This document shows, piece by piece, positions 41,538 to 51,632 of a DNA stretch of 64,000 bases. The translations under genes and the position numbers were made by a program. Below the pieces are notes generated by a model. That model made no database searches and was not told the origin of the DNA. It saw nothing but the letters and a program-made list of their open reading frames with translations. Position 1 is the stretch's first letter. Each line of letters opens with the position of its first letter. The stretch is taken from assembly GCF_024722015.1 (NCBI RefSeq), contig NZ_JANQBD010000003.1, forward strand, positions 186,001 to 250,000, read 5' to 3'. Origin of the DNA: Paenibacillus radicis (ex Xue et al. 2023). GTDB taxonomy: Bacteria; Bacillota; Bacilli; Paenibacillales; NBRC-103111.

Positions 41538-43276
41538 ACAAGGTTCAGCTCCTGACAAAATGTAGTAATTTCTGCCGGCAAGAATGGATTACCGTTATAT
41601 TTAAGCAAGCTCTTAATTTTGTCTGCATGACCTACGTTCAATTTGATTAAGGAAGCTAATTGACCCGTAGCGTTGTTCTCAATAACAACAACAGTTTTTG
41701 CTTTACTCATAAAAGGCTCTAATTCTGCAGCCGGGAACGGATGCAACAGACGTACAGTTGCATGATTAGTTTTAATTCCTTTTGCTTCCAGACGAGTTCT
41801 TGCTTCATCAATTGTTCCACCAGTTGAACCCATGCCAATGATCAGCAGTTCTGGCTCTTCATGAGGTGCATCGATAAGGATAGGATTCGTTACTTTTACA
41901 TGCTTTAATTTCTCCATACGCTTATCCATCATTTTCTTACGGTTATCCGTGCTTTCAGATGGACGGCCTTCTTGGTCATGCTCTACGCCGGTAACATGGT
42001 GAATCCCATGCTTTTGGCCCGGAATAACACGAGGAGAAACTCCATCCTCAGCAAACTCGTAACGTTTAAACAGCTTGTTAGGCTCATTTTCCGGAAGCTC
42101 GCCTTGCTCCAAGCGGCCGCGGTCAATTTGAATTCTATTATAATCCAGCATTTCACAGGATTGTTTACCGAGTGATAGCTGCAAGTCAGTAAGTAAAATT
42201 ACAGGACATTGGTATTTCTCAGCCAAGTTGAAAGCTTCAACCGCATCGTAGAAGCACTCTTCAATCGATGATGGGGAAAGCACAATTTTTGGAATTTCAC
42301 CATGTGTACCATAAATCATAGCATACAAGTCGGACTGTTCTTGCTTCGTAGGAAGACCTGTACTTGGACCTCCACGCTGAGTGTCCACAATAACAATAGG
42401 AGTTTCGGTCATACCGGCAAGGCCGATTGCTTCCATCATCAAGGATAGACCAGGACCTGCGGATGCTGTCATTGTACGAACGCCACCGTAGTTGCCTCCG
42501 ATTGCCATCGTTACAGCCGCTATTTCATCTTCCGTTTGAATTACGGCACCGCCGAATTTAGGAAGGGTTTTGGTTAAGTATTCCATGATCTCAGACGCTG
42601 GTGTAATTGGGTATGCAGGCATGAAACGGCATCCCCCTGCAAGAGAACCAAGACCGATTGCATCGTTGCCGATCATGAACAATTTCTGCTTACCGTCAGC
42701 AGGCTCCAATTGGAACTCAAGCAATGGTCCGCCATTAGCTTCCAAAATAAATTCAGCCGCTTTACGAACTGCTTCAATGTTCTTCTCAACAACAGCCGCG
42801 CCTTTACGTCCGAACTCTTCTTCAACTGCTTTATTAAACACTTCCAGCGGCAAGCCTAGCAAAGCCCAAGATGCGCCGGAAGCAGCCATATTCTTAAATA
42901 GTGAAGTTCCTAGCTCTTCAGCGATAGCGGTAATCGGTACCGGGAACAAGCGAGCTTTAATTCCTTCAGGTACAACAGGATTAAATTTGGCGTCTGCAAC
43001 GATTACACCGTTGTCACGCAGCTCAAATGCGTTCAAATCGATTGTTTCTTGGTCAAATGCAACAAGGATGTCCAGATCATCGGAAATAGCACGAATTGGC
43101 TTTGTGCTGATTCTGATCTTGTTATTGGTGTGTCCCCCCTTAATACGAGAGGAGAAATGGCGGTACCCATACAAATAATATCCAAGACGATTCAATGCCG
43201 TCGAGAATATTTTATCGGTACTTTCAACACCTTCCCCTTGTTGTCCTCCGATCTTCCAAGATAATTGGCTAATCAC
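41525..43276 (-). CDS. korA: 2-oxoacid:ferredoxin oxidoreductase, alpha (gamma-alpha fused) subunit
   Basis: A 583-residue subunit: the first 190 residues are the gamma domain (WKIGGQQGEGVESTDKIFST) and the rest the pyrimidine-binding alpha domain (GNDAIGLGSLAGGCRFMPAY, then PITPASEIMEYL and QTEDEIAAVTMAIGG). Together with KorB it decarboxylates a 2-oxoacid to acyl-CoA with ferredoxin reduction, an alternative to the NAD-linked dehydrogenase. GTG start at 43276, 9 nt after AAGGAG; the frame extends to 43321 without support. Confidence 0.92.
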
Positions 43277-43506
43277 CGTTGTCCACTCCTTTTGATAGTC
43301 ACTGACTTTGCAACTGATCAACTTATGTTTAAAAGAAACTTAATATTTAGATAAAAAATTTCTTTCAGTTGTCAACCAAATTTTATGATTTTAAGCGATA
43401 AAAAGCAAGTGCTTTTCAATAAAACAAACATAGTATTTTTAGATGATATCCATATCAAATTGAGATTGGTTTATCTATTATACATATCCAAGACAGATGT
43501 AAGCGT

Positions 43507-44451
43507 TTATGAAATGGGTAAACTCGTTTCAAAAAACGTCAACCAGTTCCGATACAAGAAGTTTTCCACTATTTGATCCTTGTAATACCGGGAAAGCTGT
43601 TGCGCCAAATTATCCAGTTGACCTGCATGCTCCAAGCCGGGCATCTTAATATTAAATCCATCAAAGTCGGAGCCTAATACTACCTGTTTTTCTCCGCCCA
43701 GCGCGCACACATGCTCTATATGCTTCATTAGTCGGGAAATAGAAGCGTCCCCTTTATCACTAACAAACCAAGGTACGAACGTAATTCCTATTCGCCCTCC
43801 CCTAGTAATTAAAGCACGTATTTGATCATCATTCAAATTTCTCGGATGTGGACACACTGCGTATGCATTCGAATGTGTTGCTACGAAAGGCTTTTTCGAA
43901 TGATCTGCAAGATCCCAAAACGAACGAACCGATAAATGGGAGGCATCTAATATTATGCCCAAATCATTGCACTCTTTAATAAATCTTTTTCCCTTTTTTG
44001 AAAATCCCCCTTTTCTTGCTTCCAATATTCCATCCGCCGCCCAATTCGCGTAGTTCCAAGTTACTCCGATCATACGGACACCAAGACGAAATAATATTTG
44101 CGTATACAACGAATGATCATTAATAGCGTCTGCACCTTCTAATGTAAGAATAGCTCCAACCTTCGTCCCATTCATCACCTGCTGCAAGTCGGATTGGTTT
44201 TTGATTACGGTCAATTTATCCATTATTGCGATCTTCTGATAAAAAATATTTATGTACTCCAAGTAATCATCGAATTTAGGCTGCTTAATGGACTCCGGCA
44301 AGTAAATGGCAAAGCATTGAATCTTAATTCCCGACTTCATCATATTTTCATAGTTAACATCCAGCTCAGCTTGTTGAGGAGCATAAAAATCGATCAGCGG
44401 ATTCTCATACATTTTCCATAACACATCACAATGACCATCAATGATAACCAT
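43507..44451 (-). CDS. Membrane dipeptidase-family (M19) metallopeptidase
   Basis: A 314-residue amidohydrolase-fold dipeptidase. N-terminal metal motif DGHCDVLWKM (H-x-D), LTLEGADAI (bridging Glu), ILDASHLSVRSFWD, PFVATHSNAYAVCPHPRNL and VLGSDFDGF are all present. Bacterial members cleave dipeptides including L,D and beta-lactam-type bonds; the exact substrate is unknown. GAGGGGG precedes the ATG. Monocistronic between korAB and spoVS. Confidence 0.9.
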   Translation of the reverse strand: MVIIDGHCDVLWKMYENPLIDFYAPQQAELDVNYENMMKSGIKIQCFAIYLPESIKQPKFDDYLEYINIFYQKIAIMDKLTVIKNQSDLQQVMNGTKVGAILTLEGADAINDHSLYTQILFRLGVRMIGVTWNYANWAADGILEARKGGFSKKGKRFIKECNDLGIILDASHLSVRSFWDLADHSKKPFVATHSNAYAVCPHPRNLNDDQIRALITRGGRIGITFVPWFVSDKGDASISRLMKHIEHVCALGGEKQVVLGSDFDGFNIKMPGLEHAGQLDNLAQQLSRYYKDQIVENFLYRNWLTFFETSLPIS

Positions 44452-44513
44452 TTAACTTCCCCCTCTAAATTTTACGTATGAAGGATATACGGCGTTTCCT
44501 TAGAACTGCAAAT

Positions 44514-44543
44514 AAAAAAACCTGTTTACAACGTAAACAGGCG
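44514..44543 (-). terminator. Terminator of spoVS
   Basis: CCTGTTTAC-GTT-GTAAACAGG followed by seven T on the minus strand. Confidence 0.92.
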
Positions 44544-44573
44544 CTTACTATGAAACTTATAATGAAAGCTGAG

Positions 44574-44834
44574 CTATCTTGGCTCCACAATCAATTTAAT
44601 AGCCGTGCGGTCTTCTCCATCAATCACGATGTCTGTAAATGCTGGTATACAAATCAAATCAACCCCGCTGGGAGCTACGAATCCACGAGCGATTGCAACG
44701 GCTTTAATAGCTTGATTAAGAGCACCGGCACCAATCGCTTGCAGTTCGGCAGCACCACGCTCACGTAATACCCCTGCTAGTGCGCCGGCTACGGAGTTAG
44801 GATTAGACTTTGCTGAAACTTTTAATACATCCAT
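44574..44834 (-). CDS. spoVS: Stage V sporulation protein S
   Basis: An 86-residue Alba-like protein: MDVLKVSAKSNPNSVAGALA then GAGALNQAIKAVAIARGFVA. It affects septation and coat assembly during sporulation in B. subtilis. GAGGAGG lies 8 nt before the ATG, and a SigH-type promoter lies 46-75 bp upstream, matching the known sigma H dependence of B. subtilis spoVS. Confidence 0.96.
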   Translation of the reverse strand: MDVLKVSAKSNPNSVAGALAGVLRERGAAELQAIGAGALNQAIKAVAIARGFVAPSGVDLICIPAFTDIVIDGEDRTAIKLIVEPR

Positions 44835-44879
44835 GAAAAGTACCTCCTCGGGAATGATGGATTGCTTCCAGTACTATTC

Positions 44880-44909
44880 ATATTCTAGAATTTTGCAGTT
44901 AATTCCTTC
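44880..44909 (-). promoter_or_regulatory. Putative sigma H promoter of spoVS
   Basis: -35 GAAGGAATT fits RnAGGAwWW; after 12 nt, CTAGAATAT fits RnnGAATww except for the first base. Located 46 bp upstream of the start. Confidence 0.65.
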
Positions 44910-44973
44910 ATCCCGAAGATCGAATTTTCTAATAATTAAGAATTATCAGTTATTTATTATTGAATGGCTCATT

Positions 44974-45768
44974 TTACTCAAAAAGTAATTGATCCTCATC
45001 CATCCGAATTAATTGTATTTTTTTGCCTAAACCGCTTATAGGATCTAAATCAATACAAACCGCGTGAAAATGCCACTTGCCTTCATCAACTACAAAACGG
45101 ACCGGAAGCTGCGTTCTAAATTTCTGCATAACCGCTGTTCTCTCCATGCCCAAAATCCCATCCTGAGGACCAACCATCCCCACATCCGTCACATATGCCG
45201 TTCCTGAAGGCAGGAGACGCTCGTCATGCGTCTGAACATGGGTATGTGTCCCAACTACTGCAGACACCTTCCCGTCCAAATGCCAGCCCATTGCAAGCTT
45301 CTCAGAGGTTGCTTCCGCATGGAAGTCTACAAGCACGTATTTATGCTTCTTCTTCTGGGACTCAAGGATTGAATCCACTTTCTCAAAAGGACAATCCAAT
45401 GGAGGCAAAAAGGTACGTCCCTGCAAATTAATAATCAGCAGCTCCTGGTCCTTTACTTTGATTGTCGTAAAGCCTCTGCCAGGCGTCCCTTTTGGAAAGT
45501 TAGCCGGTCTTACCATCCGATCCTCATCATCGATAAAATCGAATATATCCTTTTGATCCCACGTATGATTGCCCATTGTAATACCATGAACTCCAAGCTC
45601 GAACAATTCCTTTGTGATGGCCGCTGTGATTCCTCTTCCCGCTGCTGCATTCTCGCCATTGGCTATTATAAAGGTTGGATTCAGCTTCGTCTTTAATCTT
45701 GGCAGGCAGGCTTTTACGGCCTTGCGACCTACCGACCCCACTATATCGCCGATGAACAAAATTCTCAT
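44974..45768 (-). CDS. ymdB: YmdB-family metallophosphoesterase (TIGR00282)
   Basis: A 264-residue phosphodiesterase hydrolysing 2',3'-cyclic nucleotides and controlling the switch to biofilm in B. subtilis. MRILFIGDIVGSVGRKAV (metal D), NGENAAAGRGIT, GVHGITMGNHTWDQKD (N-H), VDFHAEATSEK and VGTHTHVQTHDE are the metal ligand motifs. Downstream of rny, as in B. subtilis, with a terminator hairpin between them. Confidence 0.95.
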   Translation of the reverse strand: MRILFIGDIVGSVGRKAVKACLPRLKTKLNPTFIIANGENAAAGRGITAAITKELFELGVHGITMGNHTWDQKDIFDFIDDEDRMVRPANFPKGTPGRGFTTIKVKDQELLIINLQGRTFLPPLDCPFEKVDSILESQKKKHKYVLVDFHAEATSEKLAMGWHLDGKVSAVVGTHTHVQTHDERLLPSGTAYVTDVGMVGPQDGILGMERTAVMQKFRTQLPVRFVVDEGKWHFHAVCIDLDPISGLGKKIQLIRMDEDQLLFE

Positions 45769-45865
45769 GCTATATCTCCCATCAATTGTAATAAAAATAA
45801 TTGTACACCGCGGTTATGCTCTTCTGGTTCAAACTTTTATTATACCGTACTACTGTTATAAAGAC

Positions 45866-45897
45866 AAAGAAAAGTGGCTATTCAGCCACTTTTCTCC
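45866..45897 (-). terminator. Terminator between rny and ymdB
   Basis: AAAAGTGGCTGAATAGCCACTTTT perfect stem with T-rich tail on the minus strand. Confidence 0.85.
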
Positions 45898-45916
45898 TTT
45901 AACTATATGCATTTGT

Positions 45917-47464
45917 TTATTTAGCGTATTCGACTGCACGCGTTTCACGTATAACGGTAACCTTGATATGACCCGGATAATCCAGCTCACTCTCGATTTT
46001 CTTCGTTATATCACGCGCCAAGCGGAATGCCTCTGTATCATCGACCTTCTCAGGCTGTACCATGACACGTACTTCACGGCCGGCTTGAATGGCGTAGCAC
46101 TTCTCCACGCCTTCAAACGACTCCGAAATCTCTTCAAGTTTCTCTAGGCGCTTGATATAAGTTTCGAGTGTTTCACGGCGCGCTCCCGGACGAGCAGCGG
46201 ACAGAGCGTCTGCCGCGCCAACCAGCATAGCAATAACCGAAGTTGCTTCACAGTCACCATGATGGGACGCAATGCTGTTTATGACGACCGGATGTTCCTT
46301 GTACTTTTTGGCAATTTCTACGCCGATTTCAACATGAGAACCTTCAACTTCATGATCCAAAGCTTTACCGATGTCATGCAGGAGACCGGCACGTTTCGCC
46401 AATGTCACGTCTACCCCGAGCTCTCCCGCCATCAATCCTGTTAAATAGGCCACTTCCATCGAATGCTTCAACACGTTTTGTCCATAACTTGTTCTGAATT
46501 TCAGTCGGCCCAAAATTTTGATCAAATCCGGATGCAGCCCATGAACACCAGTTTCAAATGTTGCTTGCTCCCCGTATTCACGAATGCGTTCATCCACTTC
46601 CTTGCGGGATTTCTCGACCATTTCTTCAATGCGAGCGGGATGTATCCGGCCGTCAGCAACTAACTTCTCAAGTGAAGTGCGTGCAATTTCACGACGGATC
46701 GGATCAAAACCGGACAGAATAACGGCTTCAGGGGTATCGTCAATAATAAGATCGATTCCCGTCAATGTTTCCAAAGCTCTAATATTTCTTCCTTCGCGTC
46801 CGATAATGCGGCCTTTCATTTCTTCATTAGGCAATGAAACTACGGATACAGTAGTTTCGGCTACATGATCAGCAGCGCATCTTTGGATTGCTAACGTGAT
46901 AATTTCGCGTGCCTTCTTGTCGCCCTCTTCTTTAGCTTGCTGCTCAATTTCTTTGATCAACTGTGCCGTTTCATGGCGAACTTCTTGTTCAACATTGTTA
47001 AGGATGATTTGTTTAGCGTCATCCGTGGAAAGAGCAGAAATTCGCTCTAACTCCGCAACTTGTTTTTTGTAAAGCTCATCAATTTGCGATTGGGTTTCTT
47101 CAATTCTCTTCTCTTTGTTGGCGACTTGCTCTTCTTTCTTTTCCAGAGATTCTAATTTTTTATCCAGCGATTCCTCTTTTTGCAACAAACGTCTCTCTTG
47201 TCGTTGTGTTTCATTTCGACGATCACGAATGTCTTTTTCAGCTTCGGTTCGGAGCTTATGAATCTCATCCTTCGCTTCCAGAACCGCTTCTTTCCTTAGT
47301 GCCTCCGCCTCTTTACTCGCGCTTTCCTTGATTTGCTGGGCGGCTTGCTCAGCACTTGAAATCTTCGCTTCTGCAATGGATTTGCGGATAAAATAACCAA
47401 TCCCTAAGCATATTGCACCAACAAAGAGGATGATTAAGATCCAGATGACCGGATTCAATTGCAT
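45917..47464 (-). CDS. rny: Ribonuclease Y
   Basis: Membrane-anchored endoribonuclease that starts mRNA decay. 515 residues: N-terminal helix (about 6-27), a long Lys/Glu/Gln coiled coil to about 200, a KH domain ([20 protein letters not shown]), and an HD domain ([28 protein letters not shown]). The ATG at 47464 is 9 nt after GAGGAG; the GTG at 47473 abuts that site. The complex that modulates it (RicA) is encoded at 37850. Confidence 0.96.
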   Translation of the reverse strand: MQLNPVIWILIILFVGAICLGIGYFIRKSIAEAKISSAEQAAQQIKESASKEAEALRKEAVLEAKDEIHKLRTEAEKDIRDRRNETQRQERRLLQKEESLDKKLESLEKKEEQVANKEKRIEETQSQIDELYKKQVAELERISALSTDDAKQIILNNVEQEVRHETAQLIKEIEQQAKEEGDKKAREIITLAIQRCAADHVAETTVSVVSLPNEEMKGRIIGREGRNIRALETLTGIDLIIDDTPEAVILSGFDPIRREIARTSLEKLVADGRIHPARIEEMVEKSRKEVDERIREYGEQATFETGVHGLHPDLIKILGRLKFRTSYGQNVLKHSMEVAYLTGLMAGELGVDVTLAKRAGLLHDIGKALDHEVEGSHVEIGVEIAKKYKEHPVVINSIASHHGDCEATSVIAMLVGAADALSAARPGARRETLETYIKRLEKLEEISESFEGVEKCYAIQAGREVRVMVQPEKVDDTEAFRLARDITKKIESELDYPGHIKVTVIRETRAVEYAK

Positions 47465-47759
47465 CCAGTTCACCTCCTCGTTGTTTCTCCAAGGGGTAAG
47501 CTTGGGACAGTATGGTTTTTAATCCGTTTTACAAGCGTAAGAATAAAGTAAAAATTGGCGATTTTACTTTGCGAATCACCCCGATCAGGCAGGTCAAGAT
47601 GATCCTTGTATAAATATACACATTATTATTTTATCTTTTGTCGAAGAAGCTTGTCAAGGTGTCCACTGTATAATTGATTTCCCATATGAAAAGAAGCTCG
47701 ATAGAGCAATCAAATGACTATTATTTAATTATGTTAATAATATACAATATTAATTTAAT

Positions 47760-48455
47760 TTAGTAATCGAAATCATCTGTTTCTATCAGATGTTCTTCAT
47801 CGAAATCTGCTGAGCTGCTTATTGTTTTCATTACACGCGAGATGGTACCGAGGCTGTAGCCTCTCCGTTGAAGAAACATCATCACCTTACTTTTTGCTTT
47901 TTGGACATCTTTGTTTGCTTCACTATGATACTTCTTGGCCCCTAAATCGAGGGCGCTTCGATATTCCGCATCCTCATCGATTTGATCGAGCGCCTGTGTA
48001 ATTTGCTCCGGCTTTACGCCTTTTTGCCTCAATTCCTGTTTTACCCAGTTCCGGCCCTTCTTTTGTGACTGAATCCGCTGCTTCGTCAGCTGATCAGCAA
48101 ACAATTGATCATCAATATATTGCTCCTGTTTCAAGCGATCCATTGTGGCAGCAATCAGTGGAGGCTCATAGCCTTTCTGCTTCAAGCGGTTGGCCAGCTC
48201 ATGCTGGGAACGCAGTCTTGAAGCCAGCAGCCTTACAGCATCCAAATAAGCCCGCTGTTTATCCTCCGCTTGTGCAATCTCATTCATTTCTTTAATGCTG
48301 ACCCTTGTTCCCTTAACAAGCCTGTACTTAATTAAAATATCCTCATGCAAGGAACATGCGAATAGTTCGTCAATATATAAATTATACCGGTCCTTCGATT
48401 TCTTTTGCCGCTCCACCTTTGTAATCGTGCCGGATAAATTCATTTCATTTTCCAT
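47760..48455 (-). CDS. recX: RecA regulator RecX
   Basis: A 231-residue helical-repeat protein that modulates RecA filaments: YNLYIDELFACSLHEDILIK, then LASRLRSQHELANRLKQKGY and KGRNWVKQELRQKGV are the family's three-helix repeats. The gene lies 66 bp downstream of recA on the same strand, the classic arrangement. GGAG 10 nt before the ATG. Confidence 0.9.
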   Translation of the reverse strand: MENEMNLSGTITKVERQKKSKDRYNLYIDELFACSLHEDILIKYRLVKGTRVSIKEMNEIAQAEDKQRAYLDAVRLLASRLRSQHELANRLKQKGYEPPLIAATMDRLKQEQYIDDQLFADQLTKQRIQSQKKGRNWVKQELRQKGVKPEQITQALDQIDEDAEYRSALDLGAKKYHSEANKDVQKAKSKVMMFLQRRGYSLGTISRVMKTISSSADFDEEHLIETDDFDY

Positions 48456-48481
48456 AAATAAAACACTCCAAACCTAAGGCA

Positions 48482-48514
48482 AAGGCACCTTATACTAATA
48501 GTAAAGGTGCCTCC
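48482..48514 (-). terminator. Hairpin between recA and recX
   Basis: AGGCACCTTT and AAGGTGCCTTT arms on the minus strand; short T tail, so perhaps a partial terminator that tunes recX read-through. Confidence 0.6.
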
Positions 48515-48521
48515 AACCTTG

Positions 48522-49568
48522 CTATTCAATTGCTTCCAAATCTTCATCCTCTTCCACTTCATCCAAGTCGGACCCAGTAGCTACTATCAAATTACTATTT
48601 TCACGTATCTTGCTATCGATCATATCTGCAATATGTGGATTATCCTTTAAGAATTGCTTCGCGTTCTCACGGCCTTGTCCTAGACGATCATTGTTGTACG
48701 AATACCAGGCTCCGCTCTTTTGAACGATATCCATTTCAGAACCAATGTCGATAATACTGCCTTCTTTGGAAATACCTTCGCCGTACATAATATCGATTTC
48801 CGCTTGTTTAAACGGTGGAGCTACCTTATTCTTTACAACCTTGATACGTGTGCGGTTACCAACCATGTCATTGCCCTGTTTGATTGTCTCGATTCGACGG
48901 ACATCCAAACGAATGGTTGAATAAAACTTCAGTGCACGCCCCCCTGGAGTCGTCTCTGGATTGCCGAACATGACGCCTACTTTCTCACGGAGCTGGTTAA
49001 TAAAGATCGCAATTACTTTCGATTTATTAATAGCACCAGAAAGTTTACGCAATGCTTGCGACATGAGACGGGCTTGCAAGCCTACATGGGAGTCGCCCAT
49101 CTCGCCCTCAATCTCTGCTCTCGGAACCAAAGCTGCGACAGAGTCAATTACGATGATATCAACTGCACCACTGCGTACAAGAGCTTCAGCAATCTCTAAC
49201 GCTTGCTCACCCGTATCAGGCTGAGACAACAGCAATTCATCAATGTTAATTCCTAATTTGCTTGCATATAGTGGATCTAATGCATGCTCAGCATCGATAA
49301 AAGCAGCTTGTCCGCCGGCTTTCTGTACCTCAGCAATTGCATGCAATGCGACTGTAGTTTTACCAGAAGATTCAGGCCCGTATACCTCTATAATTCTACC
49401 GCGCGGATAGCCGCCGATACCCAGTGCAATGTCAAGAGCCAAAGAACCGCTGGGAATAGTCTCAACCTTCATATGGGTGGATTCACCCAGCTTCATAATA
49501 GAGCCTTTACCAAATTGTTTCTCAATTTGACGAAGGGCACTTTCCAATGCTGCACGCCGATCTGCCAA
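48522..49568 (-). CDS. recA: Recombinase RecA
   Basis: DNA strand-exchange protein and SOS co-protease. Walker A GPESSGKT, the DNA-binding loops [20 protein letters not shown], and INQLREK are intact; acidic C-terminus. The start is best placed at TTG 49568, giving [20 protein letters not shown] as in related RecA proteins (348 residues); a GTG at 49577 is in frame but abuts AGGAA. The promoter TTGGCA-N17-TATCAT (49604-49632) and a LexA-like box (49644-49657) lie upstream. Confidence 0.97.
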   Translation of the reverse strand: MADRRAALESALRQIEKQFGKGSIMKLGESTHMKVETIPSGSLALDIALGIGGYPRGRIIEVYGPESSGKTTVALHAIAEVQKAGGQAAFIDAEHALDPLYASKLGINIDELLLSQPDTGEQALEIAEALVRSGAVDIIVIDSVAALVPRAEIEGEMGDSHVGLQARLMSQALRKLSGAINKSKVIAIFINQLREKVGVMFGNPETTPGGRALKFYSTIRLDVRRIETIKQGNDMVGNRTRIKVVKNKVAPPFKQAEIDIMYGEGISKEGSIIDIGSEMDIVQKSGAWYSYNNDRLGQGRENAKQFLKDNPHIADMIDSKIRENSNLIVATGSDLDEVEEDEDLEAIE

Positions 49569-49603
49569 AACAGTCACTTCCTTTTTTTATATTGGATAAT
49601 TAC

Positions 49604-49632
49604 ATGATAACTGGTTTTGATTGTGTTGCCAA
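49604..49632 (-). promoter_or_regulatory. Putative sigma A promoter of recA
   Basis: TTGGCA (49627-49632), a 17-nt spacer, and TATCAT (49604-49609) on the minus strand, 36 bp before the start. Confidence 0.6.
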
Positions 49633-49643
49633 GCATTTTTTTG

Positions 49644-49657
49644 CGAACATACATTCG
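49644..49657. promoter_or_regulatory. LexA (SOS) box upstream of recA
   Basis: CGAACATACATTCG: one mismatch to the Gram-positive consensus CGAACnnnnGTTCG. Just upstream of the recA promoter. Confidence 0.75.
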
Positions 49658-49671
49658 ATTAAAAGTCAAAA

Positions 49672-49708
49672 GAAAAACCGTAACAAAGTAGCTTTGACTT
49701 GTTACGGT
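49672..49708 (-). terminator. Terminator of cinA
   Basis: ACCGTAACAA and TTTGTTACGGT arms followed by TTTTTC on the minus strand. Confidence 0.88.
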
Positions 49709-49761
49709 GCTTCCGTAAATCTATTATATTACAATATGAACTCACAATACAAGAGTATTTT

Positions 49762-51003
49762 TTAAAGAAGCTTCCAAAGCTTGTATAAGGCGCTTTTGGC
49801 CGCACGCCATTTGATAGAGTCCCTGTTGCCGGTAAGCTGCAGCTGCTCGACTACGGTCTCCCCTTGCTTCCGAGCAATCCCCACATACACAAGACCAACC
49901 GGCTTGCCCTCCGAAGAATCGGGACCCGCTACTCCGGTAATAGCTACCGCGTAATCTGAATCGGCTTGTACCAGCATCTGCTCGGCTAATAGCTTGGCAG
50001 TCTCGCCACTGATAGCTCCGGGTGCTCCCGGACCTTCAAGAACATTCATAGGCACATTCAGCAGCTTATGCTTCAGCATATTGGAATAGCATATGATGCC
50101 TCCTCTATACACTGCAGAGCTTCCTGGAACCGATGTGAGCATGTTGCTGAACAATCCTCCTGTGCAGCTTTCCGCCGCAGCCAGAAGCTGCTTTCTGGCG
50201 CTCAGGATGCGCACAATTTCTTGCTCTAATGTTACATCTTCCGATGCATAGACAAATTGTCCCAGCCTGCTACGAATTTCAAGTTCAACTGGATCCAGCT
50301 TCAGGTTCGCCTCTTCTACCGAAGCCGCCCGAGTTGTCAAACGAATGGCGACCTCGCCTTCCTTGGCATAGGGGGCAATCGAAGGATCGGTCTGAGCTTC
50401 AATAAGATCCAGTAATTCATGCTCTAGTGACGATTCCCCGATACCCGCAAATTTAAGCATCCGAGAGTATAGAGGATGCACATGATTCATTTTGGCAGAG
50501 ATCCATGGAGCGGCATACCTTTCAAACATCGGCTTCATTTCTTTAGGCGGACCTGGCAATAGTACATAGTGCGTTTGATCTTGAGTCAATGCAATTCCAA
50601 CCGCAAGACCTGCATCATTGATTAACGGATCGCTATCTTCCAGCATCAGCGCTTGTCTGCGATTGCTTTCGACCATATGGATCCCACGCGTACTGAACAT
50701 CGATTCTATTGCGTCCATTGAAGGTTGATGCATAATAATTTGCCGGCCGAGAAACGCAGCGAGCGCATCCTTGGTGAGATCGTCCTGTGTAGGTCCAAGC
50801 CCTCCCGTACAAATGATCAGATCAGCACGACTTTTGGCCGTTTGCAGCGCCTCTGTCAAGCGGCTCATGTTATCGCCAACAACCGTCTGGAAGTAGACGC
50901 TTACTCCTAAATCAGCACAAGATTGTGCCAGAAATTGTGCATTCGTATTCAGTATTTGCCCTAACAGCAGTTCAGTTCCAACCGCAATAATTTCCGCTTT
51001 CAT
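49762..51003 (-). CDS. cinA: CinA family protein
   Basis: A 413-residue protein with an N-terminal molybdopterin-binding-like (MoCF/COG1058) domain: MKAEIIAVGTELLLGQILNT, then ICTGGLGPTQDDLTKDALAA. The C-terminal CinA domain (AAESCTGGLFSNMLTSVPGS; AITGVAGPDSSEGKPVG) is of the nicotinamide-nucleotide amidohydrolase type. It is competence-associated in Bacillus, where it also lies directly upstream of recA. Confidence 0.95.
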   Translation of the reverse strand: MKAEIIAVGTELLLGQILNTNAQFLAQSCADLGVSVYFQTVVGDNMSRLTEALQTAKSRADLIICTGGLGPTQDDLTKDALAAFLGRQIIMHQPSMDAIESMFSTRGIHMVESNRRQALMLEDSDPLINDAGLAVGIALTQDQTHYVLLPGPPKEMKPMFERYAAPWISAKMNHVHPLYSRMLKFAGIGESSLEHELLDLIEAQTDPSIAPYAKEGEVAIRLTTRAASVEEANLKLDPVELEIRSRLGQFVYASEDVTLEQEIVRILSARKQLLAAAESCTGGLFSNMLTSVPGSSAVYRGGIICYSNMLKHKLLNVPMNVLEGPGAPGAISGETAKLLAEQMLVQADSDYAVAITGVAGPDSSEGKPVGLVYVGIARKQGETVVEQLQLTGNRDSIKWRAAKSALYKLWKLL

Positions 51004-51053
51004 ATTCTCATCTCCTCTGAATAAAACAAAAACAATAGGAAAATCCTACTGTT

Positions 51054-51632
51054 TCATTCGTTAAAATTAATTACATGTTTGTTTTTAATAAAGTAATCAA
51101 AGCCTGAGTACAGCGTAATAATAGCTGCGATCCAGCTTGCGAACATATCGAACCTGAAGTTAATGAAGGCAAACGGAAAATTATTAATCAGTAGAGAGAT
51201 GATCGCGGTAATTTGTGCAGCTGTCTTCCATTTGCCCCACTTGCTTGCCGCTATGACATGACCTTCCAGCAAGGCAATTTGACGCAAGCCCGTAACCGCA
51301 AATTCCCGGCTGATAATGACAATAACAATCCAAGCCCCTACTTTATCCATCTCTACAAGAGAGACGAGGACCGCTGACACCAATAGTTTATCCGCTAACG
51401 GATCAAGCAGCTTACCCAGATTAGTTACGAGCTTCCGCTTACGGGCAATATACCCGTCAAGACCATCCGTCCAAGCGGCAATGATGAAAATAAGCGCGGC
51501 AATAATCTGATTGTAGGTAATGCTGAATTGCTCAATGCGAATATGCGGAAACTTCACGTTGACCAGTAAAAAGAGCATGATAATTGGAACTAAAAAGATC
51601 CTCGCCAAGGTGATCTTGTTGGCCAGGTTCAT
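51054..51632 (-). CDS. pgsA: CDP-diacylglycerol-glycerol-3-phosphate 3-phosphatidyltransferase
   Basis: A 192-residue membrane enzyme making phosphatidylglycerolphosphate. The CDP-alcohol phosphotransferase motif D-G-x2-A-R-x8-G-x3-D-x3-D is present as TDGLDGYIARKRKLVTNLGK followed by LLDPLADK. Four to five helices. Its ATG overlaps the rimO stop by 4 nt, so the two are coupled. Confidence 0.95.
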   Translation of the reverse strand: MNLANKITLARIFLVPIIMLFLLVNVKFPHIRIEQFSITYNQIIAALIFIIAAWTDGLDGYIARKRKLVTNLGKLLDPLADKLLVSAVLVSLVEMDKVGAWIVIVIISREFAVTGLRQIALLEGHVIAASKWGKWKTAAQITAIISLLINNFPFAFINFRFDMFASWIAAIITLYSGFDYFIKNKHVINFNE